Source: Sphaerimonospora sp050942215 (lineage in GTDB: Bacteria; Actinomycetota; Actinomycetes; Streptosporangiales; Streptosporangiaceae). From it: DNA of 64,000 nt. Shown piece after piece: positions 34,696 through 47,411 of this stretch. How positions within the stretch are numbered: the stretch's first letter is position 1; each line of letters starts with the position of its first letter. Made by a program: the position numbers and the translations under genes. The notes beneath the pieces are model-generated. The model ran no database searches. It was not told where the DNA came from and worked only from the letters and a program-made list of their open reading frames with translations. The DNA is taken from the NCBI RefSeq assembly GCF_050942215.1, contig NZ_CP192056.1:3720001-3784000 (forward strand), in the 5' to 3' direction.

Positions 34696-35954
34696 CGCAC
34701 GGCCGCTTTCCGTGGCGTCAGCCGCAGCGGCATTCTCTTGTAGCCCGACACGAAGTGCGAGGCGACGTGCTCGATGTCACCGGCGATCTCGACGGTCTCC
34801 ACCAGGTCGAGCAGCTCGTCGAGGAAGATCTTCAGGCTCGCCTTGGCCAGGCCGGCGCCGATGCAGTAGTGCGGTCCCACGCCGAAGGCGACGTGCCGGT
34901 TCGGATTCCGCGTGACGTCGAACGTGTAGGGGTCCTTGAAGACCCGCTTGTCGCGGTTGGCCGCGCCGAGCCACGCGGTGACCGGTTCTCCGGCCCGGAT
35001 GGTCTGCCCCTGCAGCTCGACGTCCCGGACGGCGTAACGCATCAGCGCCGTGACCGGTGAAGCCCAGCGCAGGACCTCCTGAAGGCACGTCGGGCGGAGG
35101 TCGGGATTCTCGCGCACCGCCTGGAACTTCTCGGGGTACTGGGCCATCAGCGTGAACAGGGTGCCCAGCGCGTGCGGCATGGTGACGTTGGCGCCGATGA
35201 GCAGCACGAAGCCGTTCAGCACCGCCTGCCGCTCCGACAGCGGTCCCTCGGTCAGGTCCATCGCCCGGAGCACGCCGATGACGTCGGGGTCGGTGTCGTC
35301 GCGGGAACGGCGCGCGAACTCGTCGCGAAAATGCTCGAACAACTCGTGCCGGGCCTGGCGGACGGTCGCCTGCGCGCTGCCGACGGAGTAGGACGGGTCG
35401 TCGTACGCGATCGTCATCATGACCAGCTCGGACAGCCGCTCCCACGACTCGGGGGGCAGGCCCATGATCTCGGCGGAGACGGCCATCGGGAACATCCTCG
35501 CCGGCTTTGCCATGTCGTACACGTCGCCGGCTTCGAGCGCGGTCAGGATCGTCCGCCGCGCCAGCTTCCGGATGGACCCCTCCTGCCGGGCGATCACGGC
35601 CGGGCTGAACGCCTTGTTCAGCGGTTCCCTGAACTCACGGTGTCTCGGCGGATCGGTGTCGGCCAGCATGTCGTCGGTCGCGATGTCCGGCGTGTTGAGG
35701 TCGAGCACGCAGAGGATCGTGCCGCGCCGGGAGGAGAACTCCGTGTGGCTGCGCAGGACCCGGCTGACGTCCTCGTGGCGGGTCACCACCCAGAACGGCT
35801 CCCGCCCGCGGCCGGGGTCCGCCCGGTAGACCGGCCGGTTGTCGCGCAGGTGCGCCCACAGCGCGTGCATGTCCGTGGAGGCGTGGAAAGCGGAGTCGAG
35901 CAGATCGGGATCCTGGAACCGCACGGGACAGAACGGCGGCGTAGAGATGATCAT
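34692..35954 (-). CDS. Cytochrome P450
   Basis: A 420-residue bacterial P450. The I-helix has LLIGANVTMPHAL, the K-helix ExxR is in CLQEVLRWAS, and the haem loop FGVGPHYCIGAGLAK carries the Cys ligand near residue 364. The ATG at 35954 has GAGAGG upstream; longer open frame before it lacks family similarity. No ferredoxin gene is adjacent. It leads the P450-thioesterase-dehydrogenase-dehydrogenase operon. It could hydroxylate the PKS-derived aromatic acid (azinomycin biosynthesis uses a P450 for this) or a carrier-bound amino acid; the sequence does not decide. Confidence 0.92.
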   Translation of the reverse strand: MIISTPPFCPVRFQDPDLLDSAFHASTDMHALWAHLRDNRPVYRADPGRGREPFWVVTRHEDVSRVLRSHTEFSSRRGTILCVLDLNTPDIATDDMLADTDPPRHREFREPLNKAFSPAVIARQEGSIRKLARRTILTALEAGDVYDMAKPARMFPMAVSAEIMGLPPESWERLSELVMMTIAYDDPSYSVGSAQATVRQARHELFEHFRDEFARRSRDDTDPDVIGVLRAMDLTEGPLSERQAVLNGFVLLIGANVTMPHALGTLFTLMAQYPEKFQAVRENPDLRPTCLQEVLRWASPVTALMRYAVRDVELQGQTIRAGEPVTAWLGAANRDKRVFKDPYTFDVTRNPNRHVAFGVGPHYCIGAGLAKASLKIFLDELLDLVETVEIAGDIEHVASHFVSGYKRMPLRLTPRKAAVR

Positions 35955-36316
35955 CAACCGTGCCTCTCGGATTCGATGAACCTGAGCGCAGCCTTCACGT
36001 GCGTCGATCCGGCGTCCCCATCGGGACTCCGCCCCCGGGCATGGACGGCGGTGCGGTCCACGCGGGCGGTCGTGAACCGGTCGGCGTCCGTTCGCCCACC
36101 GCGGCGTCGTCACGCGTCCGACGGGACCGGGCGCCGGGAAGGACGGCCCACACCTGGCAGAGCTGCGAGCTGCCACCGGAGCCGGTCACTTCGAACATTC
36201 CTCTCCGTCGTCTCGACATGGCCGCCAGGATGTTGTTTTTGCTGATTTTTATCGCTGAGGCAACAGTAATCGAGGAGTCTACGAGAGGCAACCGGTCAGA
36301 CCCTACAAAGACGGCC
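35955..36316. promoter_or_regulatory. Intergenic region with AT-rich promoter-like stretch
   Basis: A 362-bp gap between the P450 operon and the end of the sulfotransferase gene, both minus strand. No credible gene is present. A run of low G+C around 36225-36275, rich in T, is the most promoter-like part and would drive the P450 operon. No palindrome was identified. Confidence 0.4.
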
Positions 36317-37048
36317 TCAGGCGAGCCGTACTCGCCGCTGCCGCAGGTACTCGTAGAACGGCAGATGGTGCTCGTAGAAGCCGCGCAGCAGGTGATCGGT
36401 GTCGATCGTCCGGTCGTAGTTCGTCCTCCGTCGTCGCACCGTCGAGCTGGCGCCGACGTCGACGTGCCAGGGGGCGGACTGGCGCCATTCCGGCCTGTCC
36501 CCCGGCCGCCAGCTCAGCATGCCGGCGTCGAAGGGCAGGCCGGCCGCCGCGCAGTACGCCCGCGCGGTTCGCTCCGGGTGGTCGACGAAGTCGTCCGAGT
36601 CGAGGACCACCGCGTCGCCGCCGGCGTCGAGCACCGCCAGGTAGATCCGGTGGAGATACTCGACGCCGACCTCGTGGACGGCCATGTCCGGTTTCATCGC
36701 GGCGAACGACGGAATGATCTCCCGCGGATCCCGCAGCAGGAACGCGTGCCGTGTGCTCCGCAGGAAATCCGGGCGTTCGAACACGACGTCGTACCGGCAG
36801 TCGGTGGTGTCCTTGAAGAACACCGTCCGCCGCTCGGAGAGTTCGAGCATGACGTCGATCAGGCGATCGGCGGAATCCAGCACGAGGCCGTCGACCTCGG
36901 TGCTCCCGTCGTTCGCGATGTTGCAGAACGGCTCATGCAGGCAGAGCAGGTCGCGGCGTTCCAGCATCATCCGGAAGAAGACCGTGGAGCGGGAGCGGGG
37001 CGCGCTCCACAGGGCGAGCGGCGAACGCCGGCCGGTGGTCGTGCCTAT
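36317..37048 (-). CDS. Sulfotransferase-family protein, probable non-standard start
   Basis: About 243 residues. The PAPS-binding loop is clear near the N-terminus (LALWSAPRSRSTVFF), with HEPF after it and a later HAFLLRDPREIIPSF corresponding to the 3'-phosphate motif. The role proposed is sulfation of a hydroxyl to make it a leaving group before aziridine closure. No ATG, GTG or TTG is available at the right place. The frame opens after an ATA at 37048 that overlaps the LysX stop (ATAG), with GGGAGG upstream at usable spacing. Either ATA initiation, a further-upstream CTG inside LysX, or a base error explains this. The 349-residue open frame starting at 37366 is mostly LysX shadow. Function is inferred from family and context. 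Confidence 0.75.
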   Translation of the reverse strand: MGTTTGRRSPLALWSAPRSRSTVFFRMMLERRDLLCLHEPFCNIANDGSTEVDGLVLDSADRLIDVMLELSERRTVFFKDTTDCRYDVVFERPDFLRSTRHAFLLRDPREIIPSFAAMKPDMAVHEVGVEYLHRIYLAVLDAGGDAVVLDSDDFVDHPERTARAYCAAAGLPFDAGMLSWRPGDRPEWRQSAPWHVDVGASSTVRRRRTNYDRTIDTDHLLRGFYEHHLPFYEYLRQRRVRLA

Positions 37049-37941
37049 CGCTGCGACACCTCCCGATGGCCGCCGGCTTCCAGCGACTCGATCTCGGCGA
37101 CCGCCCAGTCGGCGATGAATCCCGCGACGTCGGCTCCTGTCGCGTCGATGGCGCCGTGGAACTCGGGCGTGTGGTTGACCTCGTTCGCGTACATCCGCCC
37201 CTCCCGGTCGATCAGGAGGTCGACGCCGAGGAAGCCGCCCCCGACCGCGTGCGCCGCCGCCACGGCGAGCTCGGTCAGCTCCGGCGTGATCGGGCAGGGC
37301 GTCGCCGCGCCCCCGATGGCGGTGTTGGTCCGCCAGTCGCCGACCGCGTTCTTGTAGATGGCGCACACCACGCGATCGCCCGCGACGTAGGACTTGATGT
37401 CACGGCCGGGCTTGTCGATGTGCTCCTGCAGGAAGAACACGTGCTGCTGCGGATTCGGCAGGGCGGCCCGGTGCTCGAGGATGGCCCTGCCCTGTTCGTC
37501 GTCATGGACCCGTGCCGTCAGGTGGCCCCACGAACCGGTCACCGGCTTGACGACCACCGGGTGGCCGAGCTTGGCCATGGCGTCCAGCGCGGACGGGACG
37601 CCCCAGGCGGCCGCCGCCCGCGGGATCGGCAGCCCGGCGGCGTGGAACGCCAGCGCGGTGCGGAGCTTGTCGCCGCAGACGTCCAGCACCCCCAGGCGGT
37701 TGAGGGTGGGGACGCCGAGCGCGCCGAAGGTCGCCGCGACCGACGTGGCGCGGCTGTGGCTGACCTCCCGCATCAGCGCGGCGCGGTAGGGCGGCCGGCC
37801 GTCGGCGAGCAGCACCGTCAGCTTCCGCGGATCGACATGTTCGCAGCGCACGCCTCGTCGCTCGAACGACTCCAGGATGAGCCGCTCCTCACGGCGGATC
37901 CGCGACGCGACGACGGCTATCGGCATGCCGGTTCTGTCCAC
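37045..37941 (-). CDS. lysX: LysX/ArgX-type ATP-grasp ligase for amino-group carrier protein
   Basis: A 298-residue ATP-grasp enzyme. It has the LysX-type N-terminus (ASRIRREERLILESFERRGV), the PVVVKPVTGSWGH ATP lid, LQEHIDKPGRDIKSYVAGD, and the metal-binding EVNHTPEFHGA. The last resembles the N-[TS]-N-Hx-EF signature of LysX/ArgX, which couple the alpha-amino group of glutamate or 2-aminoadipate to the gamma-carboxyl of the carrier's C-terminal Glu. The partner carrier is encoded 13 kb away at 50502. GTG 37941 is preceded by AAGGGG; an ATG at 37926 is the alternative. It is fourth in the operon running from 40433. Confidence 0.9.
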   Translation of the reverse strand: MDRTGMPIAVVASRIRREERLILESFERRGVRCEHVDPRKLTVLLADGRPPYRAALMREVSHSRATSVAATFGALGVPTLNRLGVLDVCGDKLRTALAFHAAGLPIPRAAAAWGVPSALDAMAKLGHPVVVKPVTGSWGHLTARVHDDEQGRAILEHRAALPNPQQHVFFLQEHIDKPGRDIKSYVAGDRVVCAIYKNAVGDWRTNTAIGGAATPCPITPELTELAVAAAHAVGGGFLGVDLLIDREGRMYANEVNHTPEFHGAIDATGADVAGFIADWAVAEIESLEAGGHREVSQR

Positions 37942-37987
37942 GATTCCCCTTCTCGATCCACACTGTGGCCGGGACCGCCGGCCGTGA

Positions 37988-39007
37988 TCAGGCCCGGCGG
38001 GAGACCGCGTCGGCCGCGAGCTCGAGCCGGTCGAGCGCCACCTCCAGGCGTCGGACGAGCTCGGTGCCGTGCCCGCGCAGTTCGTCGTACCGGTGCCGGC
38101 CCCACACCCGCGCGTGCGCGCCCGTCATGCGCACCCCGGTCCAGCCGTGCGCGACCGCGTCCACGCCGGCCGCGGCCTCCGCGAGTTCGTGAATCCCCCA
38201 TCGCGTCCCCTCCCGGCGCAGGAACTCCGCGTGCAGGCCGGCCTGCGCCTGGATGTTCCAGCTGATCACGTACAGCTCGCTCAGCGCCTCGGCGGCGCCG
38301 GGACCGGGCGTCAGCGCGTACAACTCGTCGAGATAGCGGCGCAGGCCCGCCACCCCCGTCTGCGTTTCGCCGGCGGCGCCCTGCCGGAATCGGGCGAGGT
38401 TGTCCCGGATCACATGCCCGAGCCAGCCGAGGCCGGGCTCCGGTACGGGTCCCCGCATGAGGGCGCGCAGCCAGCGCCGGCCGCTCGGGCTGGCGCTGAA
38501 GAACACGTCGGCGTCGTCGGCCGGGTTGAGCGAACCCCAGCTCGCCAGGAAGTCGGCGATGGGGATCGCGCCCTGGAAGGCGGGCGGCTGCGCGTCGGAG
38601 ACGAACACCTCTGTGCCGGTGATGTCGTACACCACCAGCAGATGGGCGGCGTGCACGTCGTGGAAGGCGGGACGGAACGGCAGCCAGTAGTTGTCCACGG
38701 CGGCGATGGGCAGCACGCCCTCCGCCAGCGCGTGGCGTAACTCGTCCAGGCCGCCTTCCCCGCTGCGATGCCAGGTCGACTCGAACGGATGGAAGAGCGC
38801 GAGCCGTCCGGCGAGCGAGTCGGGTTCGGCGAAGAAGTAGTACTCCTCCGAGGTCCAGGAGCCGGGACGGCGGCGGAACTCCCACGGCGCGCCGAGCACG
38901 GTGACCGGGTCGTGGCCGTCGCGCAGCAGCACGGTCGCCAGGGTCGCGTGCAGGCAGCTTCCCAGGTCGCGGGTCCACAGCCGGATCGCCTGCGCGGTCT
39001 CGCTCAT
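37988..39007 (-). CDS. BtrH-N-like protein, candidate aziridine-forming subunit (AziU3/Vzb10-like)
   Basis: A 339-residue protein of no standard enzyme family. The first half resembles the butirosin BtrH N-terminal domain, a papain-like fold: DLGSCLHATLATVLLRDG with Cys18, then VDNYWLPFRPAFHDVHAAHLLVVYD with the likely His. The second half is helical with no motif known to me. The start overlaps the preceding gene by 4 bases (ATGA), which suggests a two-subunit enzyme. Lying between an AmCP ligase and a 2OG oxygenase, with a sulfotransferase in the operon, it is placed like the AziU3/U2 and Vzb10/11 pair known to form the aziridine by sulfate elimination. Homology to those was not tested. Confidence 0.6.
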   Translation of the reverse strand: MSETAQAIRLWTRDLGSCLHATLATVLLRDGHDPVTVLGAPWEFRRRPGSWTSEEYYFFAEPDSLAGRLALFHPFESTWHRSGEGGLDELRHALAEGVLPIAAVDNYWLPFRPAFHDVHAAHLLVVYDITGTEVFVSDAQPPAFQGAIPIADFLASWGSLNPADDADVFFSASPSGRRWLRALMRGPVPEPGLGWLGHVIRDNLARFRQGAAGETQTGVAGLRRYLDELYALTPGPGAAEALSELYVISWNIQAQAGLHAEFLRREGTRWGIHELAEAAAGVDAVAHGWTGVRMTGAHARVWGRHRYDELRGHGTELVRRLEVALDRLELAADAVSRRA

Positions 39008-39669
39008 GCCGTCGCCCCGTCCGCCCGCCGTACGTCCATCCCGGTCAGCAGCGTGACGGCGAAGACGTGCAACGCGACCGATCGCGGCAGCCGCAGCGCC
39101 AGCGCGCGGCCGTGACGCGGCATCCCGACCCTGGACAGCCACATCGTGGTGGGCAGGCCGTGCTGCACGTGGTGCGGGTAGTGCATCCGGGTGGTCCGGA
39201 ACCCGGGCAGTTCGCCGAACACCGGCGTGCCGTCCAGGAAGTCCGAGACCCCCACCCGCAGCGGATCGGCGTACCCGTCCTCGTAGTACGCCCAGAGCGT
39301 GTCCTCGCTGCGCCGTTCCGAGGCGGCGAGCAGATAGATCCAGTCGTACCTGGCGGGTGGGATGTCGATGATCTGCCCCTCGCACCGCACGTTGTCGCCC
39401 TCCGCGTGCGCGTTCGCCCACAGGAAGGGGATGCCGGCCACCTCGGCGAGCGTGCCGGGCGCGGGGAGCTCCTCGGCGGGGAAGGAGTTTCCCCACGCGT
39501 TCAACCGCCCACGGCCGAGATCGGCGACGCCGGTGATGGCCCGGTTGTTGAGCAGGTCGTCGATGCCGACCAGGAGGAACTCCGGAGACGACGTCGTGGC
39601 CCGCACGCTGCGCACGGGCCGGCCGTCCGTCACGGGGAGGGACGCCGGGCGCGTTGACAACTGGCTCAT
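39004..39669 (-). CDS. Beta-sandwich protein, candidate aziridine-forming subunit (AziU2/Vzb11-like)
   Basis: A 221-residue protein. The pattern RLNAWGNSFPAEELPAPGTL, VAGIPFLWAN, DNVRCEGQIIDIPPARYDWI and LYLLAASERRSEDT-type spacing resembles the beta-sandwich domain often appended to bacterial alpha-galactosidases and similar glycosidases, here without any catalytic domain. It therefore probably has a structural or binding role. ATG 39669 has GGAGG four bases upstream; GTG 39684 is an alternative. It overlaps the next gene by 4 bases. The pairing with the 339-residue protein recalls the AziU3/U2 heteromer. This is inference from gene order only. Confidence 0.55.
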   Translation of the reverse strand: MSQLSTRPASLPVTDGRPVRSVRATTSSPEFLLVGIDDLLNNRAITGVADLGRGRLNAWGNSFPAEELPAPGTLAEVAGIPFLWANAHAEGDNVRCEGQIIDIPPARYDWIYLLAASERRSEDTLWAYYEDGYADPLRVGVSDFLDGTPVFGELPGFRTTRMHYPHHVQHGLPTTMWLSRVGMPRHGRALALRLPRSVALHVFAVTLLTGMDVRRADGATA

Positions 39670-39680
39670 CGAACCTCCGG

Positions 39681-40433
39681 TCACTGCAGTGAGCGGTACG
39701 TGCGCCCCGCCGCACGGGCGGGGTCGGGCACCGTGTTGAAGTCGAGGATCATGGTGTCCCGCCAGCCGGGGCCGCTCGGATCCATCGCGCGGATCTCGCT
39801 GACGGCGTGCTCCATCGTGGTGTCGCTGAGCACCAGGACCTCCAGCGGCTCGGTCATGGTCACCGAGTAGCGCGCCTCCGGCTCACCACGCTGGAAGACC
39901 TGGTTCTCCCCGCCGACGCAGTGGTGGCGTCCGATCAGATAGATCAACACGTACGAGTGACCATCCGAGTGCCGGCCCTCCGGCGCGGGTTCCGAGACCT
40001 CGTGCGGGTCGGCGATCACCCGGATGAAGTGGACGCCGAGCTCCCAGTCGCGTACTCCGGCGACCTCGTTGACGAATGCCACGGACTCTCGCAGTATGTG
40101 GAGGAATCCGGGGCTCGCGAGCGTCGCGTCGGTCAGGGGCTCGAACACGCGCAACTGGTCGCCGAACACCCGGTTGACCGTTTTCTTCTGGAAGAACTCC
40201 GAGCCGCTCAACGGCTCGAGCGTGCCGTCGCGGTGCGCGAGCACCCTGCAGTATCGGCGATTGCGGCGGCACCGCGCCGAGCCCAGGTAGGCGTCCGGGA
40301 CCAGGTCGTCCCAGGACGACGCGAACCGCTGCCAGTCGTGTCCCTCGGCATACGGGCGCAGGCGGCCGTGCGCCCAGCCGCGCTCGGCGAAGTCGTCGGC
40401 GCGCAGACCGCCGAGCATCGATTTTTCGATCAT
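39681..40433 (-). CDS. 2-oxoglutarate/Fe(II) dioxygenase (IDO-like)
   Basis: A 250-residue oxygenase of the 2OG-Fe family that includes L-isoleucine 4-hydroxylase. The metal triad is visible as His-x-Asp in GRHSDGHSYV and the distal His in TMEHAVSEI; the 2OG-binding Arg is in GPGWRDTMIL. Members hydroxylate free aliphatic amino acids, or carrier-bound ones. ATG 40433 is the first gene of the operon, with GAGGG upstream; longer frames have no support. The substrate may be an amino acid precursor or the AmCP-derived diamino acid. Confidence 0.8.
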   Translation of the reverse strand: MIEKSMLGGLRADDFAERGWAHGRLRPYAEGHDWQRFASSWDDLVPDAYLGSARCRRNRRYCRVLAHRDGTLEPLSGSEFFQKKTVNRVFGDQLRVFEPLTDATLASPGFLHILRESVAFVNEVAGVRDWELGVHFIRVIADPHEVSEPAPEGRHSDGHSYVLIYLIGRHHCVGGENQVFQRGEPEARYSVTMTEPLEVLVLSDTTMEHAVSEIRAMDPSGPGWRDTMILDFNTVPDPARAAGRTYRSLQ

Positions 40434-40972
40434 CTCCGCACCCTCACCCGGACGTCCGAGTGCGTCCGAGCGGGTACGGCTCCCGGCGGCCGGCCGCGGC
40501 GGCACACCTGGTTGCCCAGTCGGATTCATCCATGAGTGGCTTCCCCTCGGCGGTTCGACGTCAACGAATACCGGCCGGCCCAGAGCCGTGCGCTCCTCCC
40601 GGCCCGTTCCCACCGCGGGTGCCGGTGGTGTGGACCCCTCTCACGCGATCACGAGGCGGGACCAACTGTCGACAGTGACACCCACACAACAGACTCCATA
40701 GTCTTCGTAGTGATAATACTACATACTCACATCATTGTCCTGCCCGATCCGGGAGCTTCCGCCGCTTCCGGACTCCCGGCCGACCAGGGGTTTCACCGCT
40801 TCGGTCACATGGGGGCGAGAGACCGCCGCACGTGTCGTATCTGTGCCGTCCATCGATCCGTTCGTCCCCCGGCACGCGCCCGGGAGCGGCCTCCCGGGCT
40901 CCGGCGAGGCCCGCGGCGGTGAGATCGTCACCGCCGCGGCCCGCTCACCCGGTCGTCCATCCGGCCCCGCGG
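40434..40972. promoter_or_regulatory. Intergenic regulatory region with three palindromes
   Basis: A 539-bp gap upstream of the 2OG-to-sulfotransferase operon and downstream of the PKS. No credible gene; open frames here are low-complexity shadows. Within 58 bases lie three short inverted repeats: ACTGTC-GACAGT (40665-40676), AGACT-CCAT-AGTCT (40691-40704) and GTAGT-GATAAT-ACTAC (40707-40722), in the most AT-rich part of the region. These are candidate operators for the minus-strand operon promoter. Confidence 0.5.
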
Positions 40973-46313
<5,341 letters not shown>

Positions 46314-46321
<8 letters not shown>

Positions 46322-46544
46322 CGCGTATGCCTCCTTCTTCGCCCATCGCTCGACGCAGGCTCAGCGGCCGCAGGTCGGTCCACACCTCGGCGATGTGCGC
46401 CAGGCAGTCGTCCTTCGGCCCGGCGAACCCGTCGGCCGTCCAACCGTCCGGTATGTCCCGCCCGGCGGGCCAGATCGAGTACTGCTCCTCGTGGTTGCGC
46501 ACCACCACGTACGTGCGTTCGTCCGTGCTCACTGTCACTCCCAT
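46314..46544 (-). CDS. mbtH: MbtH-family NRPS adenylation chaperone
   Basis: A 76-residue MbtH protein with all key features: VRNHEEQYSIWPAGRDIPDG, the central Trp residues, and IAEVWTDLRPLSLR at the C-terminus. MbtH proteins bind A domains and are needed for folding or activity of many actinomycete NRPSs. It is the only MbtH gene in the window, so it may serve the A domains at 17353, 26600 and 60606. It lies in the AmCP-PKS operon between an SDR and the PKS and overlaps the PKS start. Confidence 0.93.
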
Positions 46545-46589
46545 CGCGTGCCGCCGGCGGCGCCGGCCTGTCGGTCGGTCGTTTCCGGT

Positions 46590-47411
46590 TCAGTGGGCGG
46601 TGAAGCCGCCGTCCACCACTAGTTCGGTGCCGGTGACGCCACCGGAGTGCGGGCCGGCCAGCCACAGGCAGGCCGCGGACACCTCGGCCGCCGTGACCAG
46701 CCGGCCGATCGGGTGCAGGGAGGCGGAACCGCGCTCGTAGTCCCGCAGTTCCGCGCCCATCGCCGCGGCCACCGCCCGGGTGCTGCGGGTGCCGAGCGCG
46801 GCGTCGTCGGCGACGGTGCTCGGGCACACCGCGTTGGCCCGCACGCCGTACCGTCCGTACTCCAGCGCGATGGACTTGGTCAGCCCGATCACGCCGTGTT
46901 TGGCGGCGACGTAGCCGGCGTACATCTCGAAGGCCACCCGGCCGCCGGTGGACGCGGTGTTCACGATCCGCCCGCCGCCCTGTTCGACCATCCGCGGCAG
47001 CACCGCCCGGCAACACCGCCAGGTGCCGCTCAGGTTGACGTCCAGCGCGAGCAGCCACTGCTCCTCGGTCAGCTCGTGCACCCGCCGCCCGCCGGGCCCG
47101 AGTATCCCGGCGTTGTTCAGCAGCACGTCGATCCGGCCGAACTCGTCCAGCCCCGCCGCCACCGCCTTGTCCACGCCGGACTGGTCGCGCACGTCGGCCA
47201 CGCCGGTCAGCACCCGGCTGCCGAGCCGGCGGCAGGCGTCGGCGGTCTCCTCCAACTCGCGCCTGCCGGACATCGGATACGGTCCTGCGTCCGGATCGCA
47301 GAGGTCCACCAGGATCAGGTCCGCGCCCTCCGCTGCGAACGTCAGCGCGTGCGAGCGGCCCAGCGCGCGAGCCGCTCCGGTGATCATTGCGACGTTCCCG
47401 TCGAGCAGCAT
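46590..47411 (-). CDS. Mycofactocin-type SDR dehydrogenase
   Basis: A 273-residue SDR with TGAARALGRSHALTFAAEGA, NNAGILG, the Ser in VNTASTGG and YVAAKHGV (YxxxK intact). The insert PYPMSGRRELEETADACRRLG after the second beta strand is the hallmark of mycofactocin-coupled SDRs, which keep NAD bound and pass electrons to the redox peptide mycofactocin. It is coupled to the LysK-like gene (TGATG). It may oxidise a hydroxyl of the AmCP-derived intermediate or a later product. The mycofactocin link is family knowledge plus the insert; no mft genes are in the window. Confidence 0.83.
   Translation of the reverse strand: MLLDGNVAMITGAARALGRSHALTFAAEGADLILVDLCDPDAGPYPMSGRRELEETADACRRLGSRVLTGVADVRDQSGVDKAVAAGLDEFGRIDVLLNNAGILGPGGRRVHELTEEQWLLALDVNLSGTWRCCRAVLPRMVEQGGGRIVNTASTGGRVAFEMYAGYVAAKHGVIGLTKSIALEYGRYGVRANAVCPSTVADDAALGTRSTRAVAAAMGAELRDYERGSASLHPIGRLVTAAEVSAACLWLAGPHSGGVTGTELVVDGGFTAH

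Noticed and set aside
37045..37941. RimK or glutathione-synthetase-like ligase as the meaning of this ATP-grasp gene
   Set aside because: The EVNHTPEFHG motif and the presence of LysW, LysY, LysZ and LysK point to the LysX/ArgX branch.
40536..40922. 128-residue open frame in the 540-bp gap
   Set aside because: No ribosome binding site, no family resemblance, and it runs through the palindromes and the PKS 3' end.
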